Positions 38,901 to 47,664 are shown, counted from the stretch's first letter. The stretch is 64,000 nt of DNA from Gemmatimonadota bacterium (GCA_003169895.1 PNAE01000013.1:182565-246564), one strand, 5' to 3'. Notes: generated by a model from the letters alone, not told the origin. Numbers and translations are program-made.

Positions 38901-40846
38901 GATGGTGCGCCCTGCACCGCCCCGTCCGGTGCGATTGGCTCGTCTTCGAACAGCAGACTGCCGCACTCATGGCAACGATCCAGCGTACGATCCAACCCGG
39001 CGATGCAGCCTCGCTCGTCCACTGTCATCCGCATCACCTTGCGCAGGAAACGGCAGTCACAGTCCACACCCGGCTCGTAGATCGCCTCGAGCGATGCCTC
39101 GGCGTTTCGCAGCACATCGCGCACCCGCACCTTGAGTGACGGCGTCAGCTCGTTCGCCTCGATCGACAGTTCCTTGGCGATCACCGCGAATGCCTCGATG
39201 CGTTCGTACTTCACGGAATGTTCTTGATTGAACCGCAGGATCGTCTCCCGGAATGAGTCCTTGACCACGCGGTCCGCGGTGGCCCGGTCATCGCCGAACT
39301 GCTCGGCGATCCGGAAGTAGTCCGGGAAGATCAGCGCCGCAAGGAAGTTCCGGCCATCGCCCACGACGATCACGTGGCGCATGTAACTGTTCATCCCGGC
39401 CAGTCGGTTCTCTATGCCGGTCGGGACGACCTTCTCCCCGTTGAGCAGCTTGAAGACGCGGTCCTTGCGCGCGATGAGCCGGAGCCCTCCGCCAGCGAAC
39501 TCGCCGAGGTCGCCGGTGTGGAACCAGCCATCACCGGGCAGCGCTGCGGCGGTGGCCTCCGGTTCGTTGCGGTAGCCCAGCATGACATTGGGACCCTGCA
39601 CCAGGATTTCGCCGTCATTGGCGATCTTGATCCGCACCCCGGGAATGGGATACCCGACCATTCCCGGAACGGTGCGTGGCTCCGTCAGGTCGGTCACGGT
39701 GCAGCACGGCGACGTCTCGGTCAGCCCCCACCCCTCGACGACGGGAATGTCCTTGCTGGCGAAGTACGCCGAGATATTCGCCGGAAGCGGCGCAGCCGCG
39801 GTGAACACGAAGCGCAATCCGGGATGGAAGATCCGCGCCTCGGCGTCGGGATGCGTCTGGGCGTGCACCACCAACTGCTGGTGAATTCGCGGCGCGCTGA
39901 AATAGACCGTGGGACGCACCGCCATCCAGTTGCGCAGCAGCAAGTCGAAGTCCTTGCCCAGTGAGTCATCGACAAACAGCGTCGCCCCGTTGTAGAGCGC
40001 GGTGTACTTCTCGAAGATGCCGCCGAAGCTGTGATGCCACGGCAGGTACGACAGGAACCGGTCCTCCGGCGTGATCGTCCAGATCGCCGCGAGCGCGCGT
40101 TGCTGCGACAGGATGTTGTCGTGGGTCAGGATCACGCCCTTGAGCCGCCCGCCCGTGCCCGACGTGTACATGATGAGGCAGGGCGTGCCCGGGTCGACTT
40201 GCACCGCCGTGCGCATGAATGCCGGCGTGGCTGCCGCGGGATCGGCGTCGCCGGCAGTCCGTCGCAGCGCATCGGCAAACGTGGTAACGACGAGGTGCGG
40301 CCGACAGAGCGGTGCCGTCAGCGCGGCGAGCCCCTCCGGCAGCGGCTCGACGGTGACCAGCGCGCGCAGGCCAGACGGAAGAGTACTCTTCTCCAGTTGC
40401 CGCCGGCCGCCCAGGACCAGCACCGTGGGATCGGCATGCTCAATGAGATCGCCGGTCTGTTGTGCCGAATAGCCGCTGAAGATCGGAACGTAGATCGCCC
40501 CCAGACACATCGTGGCGAACTCCGCCACCAGCGCCTCGGCGCAATTGGGCATCAGGAGCGCGACGCGCGCGCCGGGGCCCACACCGAGCCCCGAGAGAAA
40601 CCGGCCGAACGCCGCCACGTTTCCCAGAAAAGTCTGCCACGTGATTGGCTCGAACTGTCCGTCACGCCGGATGCAGTACATCGGTTGCACACCAAAGCGA
40701 GCAGCGTTGCGGGCCAGCAACGCTCCCACACTTTCGGGTTTGCCCACCGGCTGCAGCGACGACGAGATGACGTTTCCCTCGCGCCGTGTCGTACTGGCGC
40801 GACTCATCGGGTGCGCCTGGCGGGCTCCTCGGGCATCATTCGGCAC
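38897..40846 (-). CDS. AMP-forming acyl-CoA synthetase with C-terminal cysteine motif
   Basis: 649 residues of the ANL superfamily. The P-loop is IMYTSGTGGRLKGVILTH, followed by EGWGLTETSP, GWFHTGDLGEF and KLLNGEKVVPTGIE. The length and overall pattern fit long-chain or bulky-acid ligases; classical benzoate-CoA ligases are shorter (about 530 residues). After the catalytic C-domain there is an unusual tail with Cys596, 598, 614, 625 and 628 (CDC, CHEC), which looks like a small metal-binding knuckle. The GTG at 40844-40846 has a GGAGG six bases upstream and overlaps the preceding gene; an ATG at 40807 is an alternative. The substrate is unknown; the neighbours suggest a cyclic or 2-hydroxy acid. 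Confidence 0.85.
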   Translation of the reverse strand: MPNDARGARQAHPMSRASTTRREGNVISSSLQPVGKPESVGALLARNAARFGVQPMYCIRRDGQFEPITWQTFLGNVAAFGRFLSGLGVGPGARVALLMPNCAEALVAEFATMCLGAIYVPIFSGYSAQQTGDLIEHADPTVLVLGGRRQLEKSTLPSGLRALVTVEPLPEGLAALTAPLCRPHLVVTTFADALRRTAGDADPAAATPAFMRTAVQVDPGTPCLIMYTSGTGGRLKGVILTHDNILSQQRALAAIWTITPEDRFLSYLPWHHSFGGIFEKYTALYNGATLFVDDSLGKDFDLLLRNWMAVRPTVYFSAPRIHQQLVVHAQTHPDAEARIFHPGLRFVFTAAAPLPANISAYFASKDIPVVEGWGLTETSPCCTVTDLTEPRTVPGMVGYPIPGVRIKIANDGEILVQGPNVMLGYRNEPEATAAALPGDGWFHTGDLGEFAGGGLRLIARKDRVFKLLNGEKVVPTGIENRLAGMNSYMRHVIVVGDGRNFLAALIFPDYFRIAEQFGDDRATADRVVKDSFRETILRFNQEHSVKYERIEAFAVIAKELSIEANELTPSLKVRVRDVLRNAEASLEAIYEPGVDCDCRFLRKVMRMTVDERGCIAGLDRTLDRCHECGSLLFEDEPIAPDGAVQGAPS

Positions 40847-41675
40847 CCGGTCCTCCGTCCTCTACGGCGGCCGGCTCGTCCGCCATCTCGTCGCTCATCA
40901 GCGACGCGGGGGCGTCGCGCGCAGCGAGCGCCGCACCGAACGCGCCGATTTCCTGCGGATGTGGCGGTACGACGACCTCGCCCCGACAAGCCTGAGCTAG
41001 CAACGTGACCATCGTCGGATGGAAGGCGACCACGCCGCCCGTCGCCACGACGCGCCCCGTAAAGACATCCATCGCGATGACGCGCTTGATGAGCGAACGG
41101 TACGCCGCCATCGCCAGATCGGCCGGGCGCTTGCCGGTTCGAATCAACGTGAGCAGTTCGGTGCCGGCGAACACGGTGCAGAAGCTTGACAGCTCCAACT
41201 CTTCGGTGGCGCCACGACTGAGCGCGTCGAGATCCTGGATGTCGACGCCGAGCCGGAGCGCGATCTCGTCGAGGAAGCTGCCGGTACCCGCAGCGCACTT
41301 GCGATTCATCCGGTGCGACAGGCGCCGGCCTTCGGCATCGAGCCGGATCACCTTGGCGTCCTGCCCACCGATATCGACGATCACCAGCGGCCCCGTCAGG
41401 TAGAACGCCACTCCGCGGCCGTGGCAGTCGAGTTCGGTACGGGATCCGTCGGCGAATGGAACGGTGTCCCGCCCGAAACCCGTGGCCCAGACTGCGGCGA
41501 CCTCGTCGTGGGTGCGGCCGCTCTTCGCCAGCGCGCCGGCGTACGTCAGTTCGGCGGCGGCGGCGAGATCCGCGCCCGAGCGCGCCACGGCCGCGCCGAG
41601 CACGCGGCCGTCGACGTCGATCACGACGGCCTTGGTGTTCCACGACCCGCTGTCGATGCCGGCGTAGCAGATCAT
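40836..41675 (-). CDS. BcrAD/BadFG/HgdC-type ATPase, second set, component 1
   Basis: 279 residues of the acetate/sugar kinase/Hsp70-fold activator family. GIDSGSWNTKAVVID is the nucleotide loop, VDIGGQDAKVI the central motif, and the two cysteines that hold the shared [4Fe-4S] cluster are Cys127 (NRKCAAGTGSF) and Cys166 (SSFCTVFAGTE). Such proteins use ATP to push one electron into a dehydratase or ring reductase. It overlaps the adjacent D-component gene by 4 bases and is therefore almost certainly its activator. It resembles the short BcrD/BzdP/HgdC form, not the long BcrA. Confidence 0.9.
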   Translation of the reverse strand: MICYAGIDSGSWNTKAVVIDVDGRVLGAAVARSGADLAAAAELTYAGALAKSGRTHDEVAAVWATGFGRDTVPFADGSRTELDCHGRGVAFYLTGPLVIVDIGGQDAKVIRLDAEGRRLSHRMNRKCAAGTGSFLDEIALRLGVDIQDLDALSRGATEELELSSFCTVFAGTELLTLIRTGKRPADLAMAAYRSLIKRVIAMDVFTGRVVATGGVVAFHPTMVTLLAQACRGEVVVPPHPQEIGAFGAALAARDAPASLMSDEMADEPAAVEDGGPGAE

Positions 41676-42979
41676 CGACGCGACCTCTCGCGGCCGGCGG
41701 CGCGCGCATCGGTGAGCTGTTCGACGAACCCTTCGATGTTGGTGCGCGACTGGTCGTCGGAGAAACAGCGGAGGTCGTTCACATCGCCGTCCAGCACCAA
41801 CGTCGGTATGCCCGCCCGCTCGGCCAGGCGCTGTGGCATCCCGTAGCGGGCGTTCGAATTGCTGGAGCAGGTGCGGCAGTCGTGAAAGACCACGCCGTCC
41901 GCGCCGTAGAACGCCACCATGCGCTCGATGTACCGCTCTTTCGGCTGCTCCGACCGCGCAATGAACAGCTCGAGCGATGCGCGCGCCATGGAGCGAAACG
42001 AATCAGCAGGATCGAGCTCGGCGTAAATCCAGCTGTTGCAATAAGTCGACGCCACAACCGTCGTCTTGAAGTCGGCGAATGTGGTGGCGAGCGCTCGCAG
42101 GCGGCCCCAGATCGGCATGCCGTCCCAGTACAAGCGCAGTCGCTCGCCGGGCACGGCCGCGACGCCCTGCTGCACGCGTTGCTCGAGTTCGGCAAACAGA
42201 ATGGCGTAGTAGGCGGCCGCTTCCGGGGTGCCGCGCAGCACCACGGCGGGCCCCATGTGGATGGTGCCGTCGAAGAACGTGAACGGCGCTGGGCGCTGCG
42301 CCGCCGTTTCGAGGCACGCCGCCCACAAGCGGGAGCCGTCCCGTGACGCCGACATTGCGGCCGCCAGCCGGGAGCCGTCCAGCCGGGTGGCCGCTACGTC
42401 CTCCAGCGGCCGCACCAGCGACTCGATTTGTCGCGCAACGCCCTCGACATCGGCGTCCGTCACCTCGTCGACCGCTCGGGGCGAGCTGATGCCGATCACC
42501 GGCACGCTCCACTTGCGGCCGTACCATTCAAACCAGTCGCGGACATCCCGACACTGGTTGGTGTTGAACACCAGCACATCGGGCTGCGGGACACCGTGCA
42601 GCCCGAACGCCGACAGCGGCGATTCACCGGCGAGGTTCGCGCCGATGTCACTGGCAAGGTACGAACACACGTCCGGGGAATATCCCTGCGCGTGCGCCAG
42701 CGGCAGGTACCGGTTCGCCGTACGCGAGGCGCCGAGCATGGCGGCGTGGTTCTCAGGAAAGTGCACGGCAAATCCGAAAGCCCGCAGAAGTTCCACCGGT
42801 CCGGCGCTGCTGCACCACGCCACTGGTGCTGCCCCGCGCTCTGCCGCGTCGCCCAGCGACCGATAGTAGGCGTCCATCGTTTGCCGCAGCGCGCCCGTGC
42901 TGGCAAGTTCGACGCGTGGCGATGTAGCGTGCCCGCGTCCGCTGCTGGTCCCGCTCGGGGCCCTCCCGGCTTCACTCAT
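41672..42979 (-). CDS. 2-hydroxyacyl-CoA dehydratase / benzoyl-CoA reductase D-component, cluster-binding type
   Basis: 435 residues of the HgdB/BcrBC family (PF06050). The three positions expected to bind the catalytic [4Fe-4S] cluster are filled: Cys56 (VAWCSSAGPVELL), Cys105 (DVCSYLASDIG) and Cys368 (FHDCRTCSS). Extra cysteines lie at 143, 314 and 371. The pattern PENHAAMLGA and the segment around VFNTNQCRD resemble 2-hydroxyacyl-CoA dehydratases more than BcrB or BcrC. It is flanked on both sides by ATPase genes with 4-base overlaps. Either dehydratase or ring-reductase activity would fit. Confidence 0.88.
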   Translation of the reverse strand: MSEAGRAPSGTSSGRGHATSPRVELASTGALRQTMDAYYRSLGDAAERGAAPVAWCSSAGPVELLRAFGFAVHFPENHAAMLGASRTANRYLPLAHAQGYSPDVCSYLASDIGANLAGESPLSAFGLHGVPQPDVLVFNTNQCRDVRDWFEWYGRKWSVPVIGISSPRAVDEVTDADVEGVARQIESLVRPLEDVAATRLDGSRLAAAMSASRDGSRLWAACLETAAQRPAPFTFFDGTIHMGPAVVLRGTPEAAAYYAILFAELEQRVQQGVAAVPGERLRLYWDGMPIWGRLRALATTFADFKTTVVASTYCNSWIYAELDPADSFRSMARASLELFIARSEQPKERYIERMVAFYGADGVVFHDCRTCSSNSNARYGMPQRLAERAGIPTLVLDGDVNDLRCFSDDQSRTNIEGFVEQLTDARAAGRERSRR

Positions 42980-43803
42980 GTTGCTGCCCCACTGGTGGCG
43001 CTCCCTTCAGACACCCGCGGTTCCCGGAACATCAGGAGCGCGGCGCCGCGCGCACCAGCATAGATGGGATCGGGCACTGGCGTCACTGTCAGGCCCGACA
43101 GCGACTCCAGCGCCCGCAGCACACCCGGAAAATACTCGGCCACGCCCCCGGAAATCATGACGGGGGCCTCGAATCCGCCGATCTCGAACACCCGCGCCGC
43201 GATGGAGAACATGCAGCCCAGCGCCACGTCCTCGCGCGTCGCACCTTCCCGAAGACGCTCCAGGACCTCAGTCCCCGAGAACACCGAACAATAGCTGCTC
43301 ACGACGGCCGCCTGGCTTCCGGCGGTCGAGGCCAATTCATCCAGGCGGGTGGGGCTCACGTCGAGATGGCGGGCGGCGAACATCATGAAGCTGCCGATTC
43401 CCACCGCGCAGCCGCGCACCCCGTGCGCGCCGATCCGCCGTCCCGCGTCGTCCACCTTGATGACGTGCGGATCGCGGCCACCGATGTTCACCAGCGTCAT
43501 GGCGTGGCCGACGTCGTGGAACGCGCCCAGGGCGTGACAGCTCGACTCCGTGGCCGTCCGGGTCGCCTGCGGCACGCACTGCATGCCAAAGCCGGTCGCC
43601 CCGACCCCGACGAGATCCCCGGCGTGCAACTGCGCCTCGTCGAGAGCAGCCATGAACGCTTCATGGGCACAGGCCTGGAAGTAGCCTCGGGTCGGCAGAA
43701 CGGCGCGGCCAAGCGTACGGCCCGCTTCGTTCAGCACAATCGCCTTGACGCACTCCGTGCCAACGTCCACTCCGGCAGCGATTCCGGTCGGGTGCCCTGA
43801 CAT
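42976..43803 (-). CDS. BcrAD/BadFG/HgdC-type ATPase, second set, component 2 (divergent)
   Basis: 275 residues of the same activator family, but altered. The nucleotide loop GVDVGTECVKAIVL is intact. The usual IGGQD has become VNIGGRDPHVIKV, and the first cluster cysteine (Cys132) sits in RGCAVGIGSF, where family members have C-A-A-G-T-G. The second, Cys172, is in SSYCSVFSGTE. Having two unlike ATPases per complex is the arrangement of benzoyl-CoA reductases, whereas simple dehydratases use a homodimer. This supports a heteromeric four-component enzyme. Confidence 0.86.
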   Translation of the reverse strand: MSGHPTGIAAGVDVGTECVKAIVLNEAGRTLGRAVLPTRGYFQACAHEAFMAALDEAQLHAGDLVGVGATGFGMQCVPQATRTATESSCHALGAFHDVGHAMTLVNIGGRDPHVIKVDDAGRRIGAHGVRGCAVGIGSFMMFAARHLDVSPTRLDELASTAGSQAAVVSSYCSVFSGTEVLERLREGATREDVALGCMFSIAARVFEIGGFEAPVMISGGVAEYFPGVLRALESLSGLTVTPVPDPIYAGARGAALLMFREPRVSEGSATSGAAT

Positions 43804-43820
43804 GCGCCTGGCTCCTCCTT

Positions 43821-46097
43821 CTAGCGCGTGATGCAGCGCTCCGCCTGTTGCTCCATGAACTCTGCCAGCTGCCCCTGCAGGCGGTCCGACGAGAACAGGC
43901 GCTCGTCGTGCGAGTCGCTTTCGATCACGAATGCCGGAACCCCCGTCTGCCGCTCGGCGCGCACGGCGAGCCCGTGCCGCACGTGACTCGATTCGGGCGC
44001 CGTGCGGCTGTCATGGTACACCGCCGCGTCGACACCGAACTGCGAGAATTGCTCCGCGAGGTACGCACTCTTGAATTGCTCCGACCGGTTTCCGAATACC
44101 GTGGCGTACGTTCGCGCCGTGCTTTCGATCGGCTCCCGCGCGTCCAGCCCCGGCAAGGTGAAGCTGCCGCAGAACGGGGACGCGACGATCGCCACCCGGT
44201 AATCCGCGAACAGGGTCGCGAGCGGCCGCAGCGCGCACCAGATGGGGGGGCCGTCCCAGTAGAAGCGGTGGGTCTCGCCGGGTACCGCCGCGATGCCCTG
44301 CGCCACACGGTCCTCGATCTCGAACTTCAGCATCCGATAGTAATCCACCGCCTCGGGCGTTCCGCGCAGCAGCAGCATCGGCGCCAGATGATTCAGGGCC
44401 TCGAAAAACGTGAACGGCGCCGGCACCGCGCGCGCCAGGTCCAGGATGTCCGCCCAGAGTTCCGCCGCCCGCGCCGTGTGTTCCACCACCTCACCGAGCC
44501 GGTCCATGTCGAGCGTGCTGCCCGTGGCCCGCTCAAGCTGGCCGGTCAGGCGGAGCAGCTGATGGACCGAGGCATCCAGGTCACTGCGGTCGAGATCGTG
44601 CAGCGCCGGTGGTGGATGCAGCCCCATGACCGGGACCCCGTAGTGCGCGCCATAGAACTCGAACCAGCGCAACAACTCGTGTCCGGTATTGGTGGAATAG
44701 ACCACGATATCGGGGCGAGGTGGGCCCGGAATCCCGTGCGCGGTGACCAGCGGGCTGCTCCCGGCCAGCAGCGCGCCGATGTCCGCACGCATTGCCGAGC
44801 TGGCAAATTGGGAGAACCCCTCCGACGAGCTGCGGGCGATGTAGTGCGCCGCCTGGTGCATTGCGCTGATCAGTACTGCGTGGTGCTCAGGAAAGTACGG
44901 CGTCAAGCCGAGGGCGCGGACGATCTCCACGGGGGCCAATCCGGAACATGCCGCGACCATGCGGTCGGGTGCGGCCGAAGCCGCGTTCAGGTCCAGATAG
45001 TAGGTATGGATGAGTTCCTTGAGCCGCCGGGTGCTTTCGAGCGGCGGCCCGGGCGGGGGAGGCCGGCCCCCGTCTCCTGCCGGCATCGCACCCACCGGAC
45101 CCTGCGATCGGTGGCCCGTCCGGCGCGGCTGGTCCAACCCCAGCTCGCTCGCGATCCGCTGCCGATTGAGGAACTTCTGTCGCTCACGTGAGTGGATGAA
45201 CCGCACCAGCGCCTGGTTGTGCGGCACAGACAAGCCGCGTCGGTGTGCCTCGGTCACGACGGCTCCGTTGAGGGCGTCCACCTCGGTCCGGATGCCGCGG
45301 ATCAAGTCCTGCCACATGGTCGGGCGATTGCTCCCCAGCGCCTGGAGCGACGTGATGAGCGGGCGAAAGGGGTCGGCTTCGTCGACGATCGGAACGCCGC
45401 GGCTTCGCATCACCGCGACGATCTCTGCGCATAGATCCCGCATGAACGCCAGCAGGTCCTCGTCCCCCAGGATTTCCCGGCAGTTGAGCCCGGTGATCGC
45501 CGACACCGGATTGATTACGGCATTGTGGAGCAGTTTCTGCCACACGACGTGATCGATGTTCGCCACGATGCTGGTGTCGAGTCCGGCGGCGCGGAACAGC
45601 TCGCCGATCGCCGCGATGGCCGGCGTCATCCTCCCGTCGAACGGCGCGATCTGGATCGGCTTGATGCCGGCGCGGAACTGCAGGCGACCCGGACCCACGT
45701 GCTGCACACTGTGATACGTGATGCCGCACACGACGCGCTCGGGGCCCACCAAACGGGCAATCGTCTCGGTATTGCCGATGCCGTTTTGCATCGAGAGAAA
45801 CAGCGTACCCGGGTGCGTGGCTGGGACCACGACCTTGACGGCCGCTTCGGTCTGGTAGGTCTTGACTGCGATGAACACCAGGTCGAATGGGGCGAGCCCC
45901 TGTACTGACGTCACCACACATAGCGGCACCGAGATCGTCTCGTCGCGGCCGACCTGGGAGATCTCCAGGCCGTTGGCGCCGAGCAACCGGGCCCGGGCGG
46001 GGTTGACCTCGAGCAGCGTCACGTCGGCACCGGCCCGCGTCAGGTACGCTCCGACCAGGCCGCCCAGCGCTCCGGCACCGACGATCAGGATCCGCAT
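43821..46097 (-). CDS. fusion: ketopantoate-reductase-family domain + dehydratase/reductase D-component
   Basis: About 758 residues from the ATG at 46095-46097 (a GTG at 46112 is an alternative). Residues 1-320 form a complete ApbA/PanE-type 2-oxoacid reductase: ILIVGAGALGG nucleotide loop, AVKTYQT, SMQNGIGN, the catalytic lysine (about 188) in WQKLLHNAVINP, and RTEVDALNG with the acidic residue near 272. A proline-rich linker (about 330-352) leads to a D-component domain (356-758). This matches its neighbour at 41672-42979 in layout, but only the first cluster cysteine remains (about 384, ACSGLAPVE). The second site reads QFASSAMRADIG and the third YHDSRTAPES. The N-half would reduce a 2-oxoacid; the C-half probably partners the cluster-bearing subunit. 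I recall no characterised precedent. Confidence 0.88.
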   Translation of the reverse strand: MRILIVGAGALGGLVGAYLTRAGADVTLLEVNPARARLLGANGLEISQVGRDETISVPLCVVTSVQGLAPFDLVFIAVKTYQTEAAVKVVVPATHPGTLFLSMQNGIGNTETIARLVGPERVVCGITYHSVQHVGPGRLQFRAGIKPIQIAPFDGRMTPAIAAIGELFRAAGLDTSIVANIDHVVWQKLLHNAVINPVSAITGLNCREILGDEDLLAFMRDLCAEIVAVMRSRGVPIVDEADPFRPLITSLQALGSNRPTMWQDLIRGIRTEVDALNGAVVTEAHRRGLSVPHNQALVRFIHSRERQKFLNRQRIASELGLDQPRRTGHRSQGPVGAMPAGDGGRPPPPGPPLESTRRLKELIHTYYLDLNAASAAPDRMVAACSGLAPVEIVRALGLTPYFPEHHAVLISAMHQAAHYIARSSSEGFSQFASSAMRADIGALLAGSSPLVTAHGIPGPPRPDIVVYSTNTGHELLRWFEFYGAHYGVPVMGLHPPPALHDLDRSDLDASVHQLLRLTGQLERATGSTLDMDRLGEVVEHTARAAELWADILDLARAVPAPFTFFEALNHLAPMLLLRGTPEAVDYYRMLKFEIEDRVAQGIAAVPGETHRFYWDGPPIWCALRPLATLFADYRVAIVASPFCGSFTLPGLDAREPIESTARTYATVFGNRSEQFKSAYLAEQFSQFGVDAAVYHDSRTAPESSHVRHGLAVRAERQTGVPAFVIESDSHDERLFSSDRLQGQLAEFMEQQAERCITR

Positions 46098-46130
46098 CGT
46101 AACCCGCCCCACCGCCGCGCGGTCACGGGC

Positions 46131-46904
46131 TCACCGGTTCTGCCACACCGGCCGGCGCTTCTCTTGGAACGCCGCGACTCCCTCGCGCACATCCTCGATT
46201 GTCATCAACTCATCAAGGAAGACTCGCTCGGCTGCGAGACGCGCCTCGTCGAACGGCCGCCCCTGCAGTTGTCGCGTCAGCCGGACGTTCATCCGCATCA
46301 CCAGCGGACTGGCGCGCCGCAAGTCCGCCAGCACGCTCTCCAGTGTCGCAGGCAGTTCCTCCGGTGCGACCACGCGCGATACCAGTCCCAGTGCGAGCAT
46401 CTCGGCTGCCGTGAACGTCCGGCCGGTGCATGTGACTTCGAGCGCCCGGGCAACCCCGATCCGCGCTGGCAGAGCCGTGACACCCACCGGTGCAAAGAAC
46501 CCCAACCGAATCTCCGGCTGGCCAAAGGTCGCCCGCTCGCTGGCGAGCAGCACATCAGCCATTGTCACCAATTCGAATCCCGCGCCGAGCGCGGCGCCGT
46601 CCACCGCCATCACCAGCGGTACGTCGCTAGCACCGAGGGTGGCGAACAGGCGGCTGAATGCGGCGATCATCATGGGCGCCTGCGCCGGCTGGTGCTCGCC
46701 AATGTCGGCTCCGGCCGAAAAGGCCCGCCCCGCCGACGTGATCACCACCGCCTTGAGCGACCGGTCCGCCTGTGCCCGCTCCAGCGCCGCCGTCAGATCG
46801 CTCATCACGGCCGCCGTCAGGATGTTGAGTGGCGGCGCGTCCAGTGTCAGATACGCCACGGCATCACGCTCCTCGTACCGCACTGGCGCCCCGGCGTCCG
46901 TCAT
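46131..46904 (-). CDS. dch: cyclohexa-1,5-dienecarbonyl-CoA hydratase-like enoyl-CoA hydratase
   Basis: 257 residues of the crotonase family, from the ATG at 46902-46904. Beyond generic motifs (GRAFSAGADI) it shares features with Thauera Dch as I remember it: the EHQPAQAPMMIAAF stretch after the oxyanion loop, FGQPEIRLGFFAP, and the ending FLDELMTIEDVREGV...EKRRPVW. Dch adds water to the diene produced by benzoyl-CoA reductase, and Had (37824-38900) takes the product. It lies between the SDR and the fusion gene with gaps of about 10 and 33 bases. Confidence 0.78.
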   Translation of the reverse strand: MTDAGAPVRYEERDAVAYLTLDAPPLNILTAAVMSDLTAALERAQADRSLKAVVITSAGRAFSAGADIGEHQPAQAPMMIAAFSRLFATLGASDVPLVMAVDGAALGAGFELVTMADVLLASERATFGQPEIRLGFFAPVGVTALPARIGVARALEVTCTGRTFTAAEMLALGLVSRVVAPEELPATLESVLADLRRASPLVMRMNVRLTRQLQGRPFDEARLAAERVFLDELMTIEDVREGVAAFQEKRRPVWQNR

Positions 46905-46914
46905 GGTGCACCCG

Positions 46915-47664
46915 TCATGCGCACTGTCCTCCATCGACTCGGATCACTTCACCCGTGATATGCCGCGCGGCCTCGGAGCAGAGAAACAGCACCACGCGCG
47001 CTACGTCCTCGGGCTCGGCGAGCCGACCGACCGCCGTTTCGGCGATGGCCCGCGCGACGACCTCCGGCGGCAACGTTGCGGTCATCTCGGACCGAACCAT
47101 CCCGGGTGCGACACAGTTCACATTGATCCCTTTGGGTCCCAGCTCGCGCGCCAGGGATCGTGTCAGCGCGATGACTCCCGCCTTCGACGCAGCGTAATTC
47201 GACTGCCCCACCTTGCCGCGCAGCCCGTTGATCGACGCGATGTTCACAATGCGGCCCCTCTGCTGCGCACGAAATCGCGGCGCCACGGCGTGGCAGAACG
47301 TGAAGCACCCCTTGAGGTTGACATCGATCACCTCATCCCACGCCGCCTCCGACATCTTCCAGATCATCGCGTCGCGGGTGATCCCGGCGTTGCACACCAG
47401 GTGATCGAGTCGGCCGAACGCCTCGATGGCCGCCGCAGTGGCAGCCTCAGCCGCGACGACCTCCGACACATCGGCGCGAAGCGCCACCGCGCGCCGCCCC
47501 GACCCGCGGATGTCAGCGGCCACCGCTTCCGCCTCGTCGAACGCTCCCAGGTCCACTAGCGCCACGTCGCAGCCCGCGCGCGCGAATTCCCGGGCGATCG
47601 CCGCGCCGATCCCTCGCCCGGCACCAGTGACGAGGACCACCTGCTCCGCCAGCTCGAGGGTCAT
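46915..47664 (-). CDS. short-chain dehydrogenase/reductase, FabG-like
   Basis: 249 residues from the ATG at 47662-47664. The classical SDR layout is present: VTGAGRGIGAAIA cofactor loop, CNAGITRD, catalytic Ser-Tyr-Lys in NIASINGLRGKVGQSNYAASKAG, and VAPGMVRSEMT. The sequence is closest in style to 3-oxoacyl-ACP/CoA reductases. In this operon it may oxidise 3-hydroxypimeloyl-CoA or another ring-opened 3-hydroxyacyl-CoA, which is an inference from context only. The longer open frame upstream (to 48171) is antisense-like and not part of the protein. Confidence 0.85.
   Translation of the reverse strand: MTLELAEQVVLVTGAGRGIGAAIAREFARAGCDVALVDLGAFDEAEAVAADIRGSGRRAVALRADVSEVVAAEAATAAAIEAFGRLDHLVCNAGITRDAMIWKMSEAAWDEVIDVNLKGCFTFCHAVAPRFRAQQRGRIVNIASINGLRGKVGQSNYAASKAGVIALTRSLARELGPKGINVNCVAPGMVRSEMTATLPPEVVARAIAETAVGRLAEPEDVARVVLFLCSEAARHITGEVIRVDGGQCA

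Noticed and set aside
43821..46097. The fusion's first domain as the missing panE of pantothenate synthesis
   Set aside because: It is far from panB/panC, fused to a dehydratase-type domain and inside a catabolic operon; a 2-oxoacid reductase for that pathway is more consistent, though not proven.
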